Under the pieces are notes generated by a model that was given only the letters and a program-made list of their open reading frames with translations, ran no database searches and was not told the origin of the DNA. Position numbers and translations under genes: made by a program. Below, in pieces: positions 63,128-64,000 of a DNA stretch of 64,000 bases (within the stretch, counting starts at the first letter, position 1; each line of letters opens with the position of its first letter). The DNA lies in assembly GCF_011299575.1 (NCBI RefSeq), contig NZ_CP049863.1, positions 2,108,001 to 2,172,000 on the forward strand. The letters run 5' to 3'. The stretch comes from Leucobacter viscericola. GTDB taxonomy: Bacteria; Actinomycetota; Actinomycetes; Actinomycetales; Microbacteriaceae.

Positions 63128-63609
63128 CAGTTCTCACCTCTCAGACGCTCAAGCAGCACTCGGCAGCTGCGCTCAACCTGCTCAAGCACCCGGTCGAACG
63201 CGTCGTCGTCAGACCAGTACGGGTCGAATACGTCGGGATCGTCGGGTTGTTCGGGATCGAACTCGGTCAGCAACACAACACGATCGGGATCCGCGCCGCG
63301 CTCCAGCATGAGCTCTTTGTGCCCGCGATCGAGCGCAACGAGCAGCTCATTGCCGGCGATGTCCGCGTCGCTGAGCTGCGCGGCCCGGTGTTGTTCACCG
63401 TCGTAACCGCGCCTCGCGAGTGCGGTCAAGGTTCGCGGATCGGCCTGGTTGCCAACATGCCAGTCGCCCATGCCGCGCGAGGTAATAACGAAGCGATCGC
63501 CGATCCCCGCCTCTTCAACCATGCGCCGAAACACGACCTCTCCCATAGGGGAGCGGCAGATATTGCCGGTGCAGACGAAGCTGAGGTGGAGTGGCGATGG
63601 AGTGGTCAT
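63127..63609 (-). CDS. Low-molecular-weight protein-tyrosine-phosphatase
   Basis: 160 residues from ATG 63609 (MTTPSPLHLSFVCTGNICRS), with GGAGAG just upstream; the longer frame overlaps the next gene. The P-loop is VCTGNICRSP and the general-acid aspartate is in DPDVFDPYW near residue 125. It hydrolyses phosphotyrosine in the cytoplasm. A role in polysaccharide or signalling control is common in the family but is not shown here. Confidence 0.92.
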   Translation of the reverse strand: MTTPSPLHLSFVCTGNICRSPMGEVVFRRMVEEAGIGDRFVITSRGMGDWHVGNQADPRTLTALARRGYDGEQHRAAQLSDADIAGNELLVALDRGHKELMLERGADPDRVVLLTEFDPEQPDDPDVFDPYWSDDDAFDRVLEQVERSCRVLLERLRGEN

Positions 63610-63628
63610 CTCTCCAGTCTGCCTGAGA

Positions 63629-64000
63629 TTAGTGATCCCGGTCGTGCTTGCGGTTTGTGCCGAGCAGGCCGTTGAGAATTCCGGACAGAATCGACAGCAC
63701 CAGCGCCGCGAGCACGCCCCACCAGAAGTTATCGATGCGAAGTCCGAAGCCAGCGAGGTCCGACAGCCAAGCGACGATCGCAAACATAATGCCGTTGATG
63801 ATCAGGCCGAAGAGCCCGAGCGTCAGAATGTAGAGCGGGATCGACACGAACCTCACCAGTTTGCCGAGCGTGCCATTGACGAGGCCAAACACGAGAGCCA
63901 CGAGCACCAGCGTGATGAGGTACCCGTCATTGCCTTCCCCGAACGGCTCGACCCACACGCCGTGGTTACCGCTGCCACCGACGATGAGCGTGGTGAGCCA
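63629..64000 (-). CDS. Phage holin family protein (PF04020-like), 5' end outside window
   Basis: The frame is open to the window edge (WLTTLIVGGSGNHGVWVEPF at the visible start), so the N-terminus is missing; a GTG at 63958 would make a 109-residue product but is probably internal. Three hydrophobic helices: TLVLVALVFGLVNGTLG, IPLYILTLGLFGLIINGIMF and WWGVLAALVLSILSGILNG. Such four-helix proteins are widespread chromosomal membrane proteins; no phage genes are nearby. Confidence 0.85.
   Translation of the reverse strand, partial: WLTTLIVGGSGNHGVWVEPFGEGNDGYLITLVLVALVFGLVNGTLGKLVRFVSIPLYILTLGLFGLIINGIMFAIVAWLSDLAGFGLRIDNFWWGVLAALVLSILSGILNGLLGTNRKHDRDH

Noticed and set aside
63629..64000. Prophage or lysis module at the right edge
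   Set aside because: The holin-family protein is of the common chromosomal type, and no lysin, integrase or structural genes are visible next to it.

Overview
The window is GC-rich actinobacterial chromosome around the replication origin, most likely from Microbacteriaceae (Leucobacter is my best guess, by inference from gene order and protein style). The support is the order gyrA-gyrB-dciA-recF-dnaN-oriC-dnaA-rpmH-rnpA-yidD-yidC-khpB-rsmG-parA-parB, a DUF3566 membrane gene beside gyrA, an MshB-like mycothiol deacetylase, and a complete coproporphyrin-dependent (HemY/HemQ/HemH) haem pathway.

Layout: (1) 1-3.4 kb: two divergent MarR-like regulators, a PQQ-type sugar dehydrogenase lipoprotein, tRNA-Ala(TGC), a small membrane protein and tRNA-Ile(GAT). 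(2) 3.4-18.5 kb: the origin block. Replication genes run leftward from oriC; ribosomal L34, RNase P protein, membrane insertion and segregation genes run rightward. ParB sites (parS) lie inside recF (two) and before rsmG (one). As given, dnaA is broken by two apparent single-base deletions. (3) 18.5-31.3 kb: trxA-trxB, a DUF6049 protein, cca, an mshB candidate, a tetR/DUF981 divergent pair, the rpsF-ssb-rpsR-rplI operon and dnaB, with several intergenic hairpin repeats. (4) 31.3-33.9 kb: small membrane proteins and an LssY-C protein. (5) 33.9-40 kb: a 2022-residue LPXTG surface protein with a VWA domain and many prealbumin-like/DUF11 repeats. (6) 40-46.5 kb: an accessory segment with three unrecognised leftward genes, a small secreted beta/gamma-crystallin-like protein, a lipoprotein, a peptidoglycan-binding adaptor and a MacB-like exporter (one more frameshift). 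(7) 46.5-50.5 kb: a four-gene ferric-siderophore-type importer behind a 52-bp nested palindrome that overlaps its promoter. (8) 50.5-61.2 kb: hemA leftward and hemE-hemY-hemQ-hemH-hemC-hemD-hemB-hemL rightward, sharing a 38-bp palindrome. (9) 61.3-64 kb: purB, a 54-residue membrane protein, a low-molecular-weight tyrosine phosphatase and a truncated phage-holin-family gene.

How parts work together: the iron importer and the haem genes share the sequence motif TCATCNGATGA in their promoters, so they may form one iron/haem regulon. Candidate DnaA boxes occur at oriC, before dnaA and before dnaB. Three families of intergenic repeats (two copies each) and two perfect 21-23-nt-arm hairpins sit at gene ends. 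The three apparent frameshifts (two in dnaA, one in the exporter) each look like one lost base in or beside a G/C run, so sequencing error is the leading explanation. No CRISPR array, insertion sequence or rRNA was seen.
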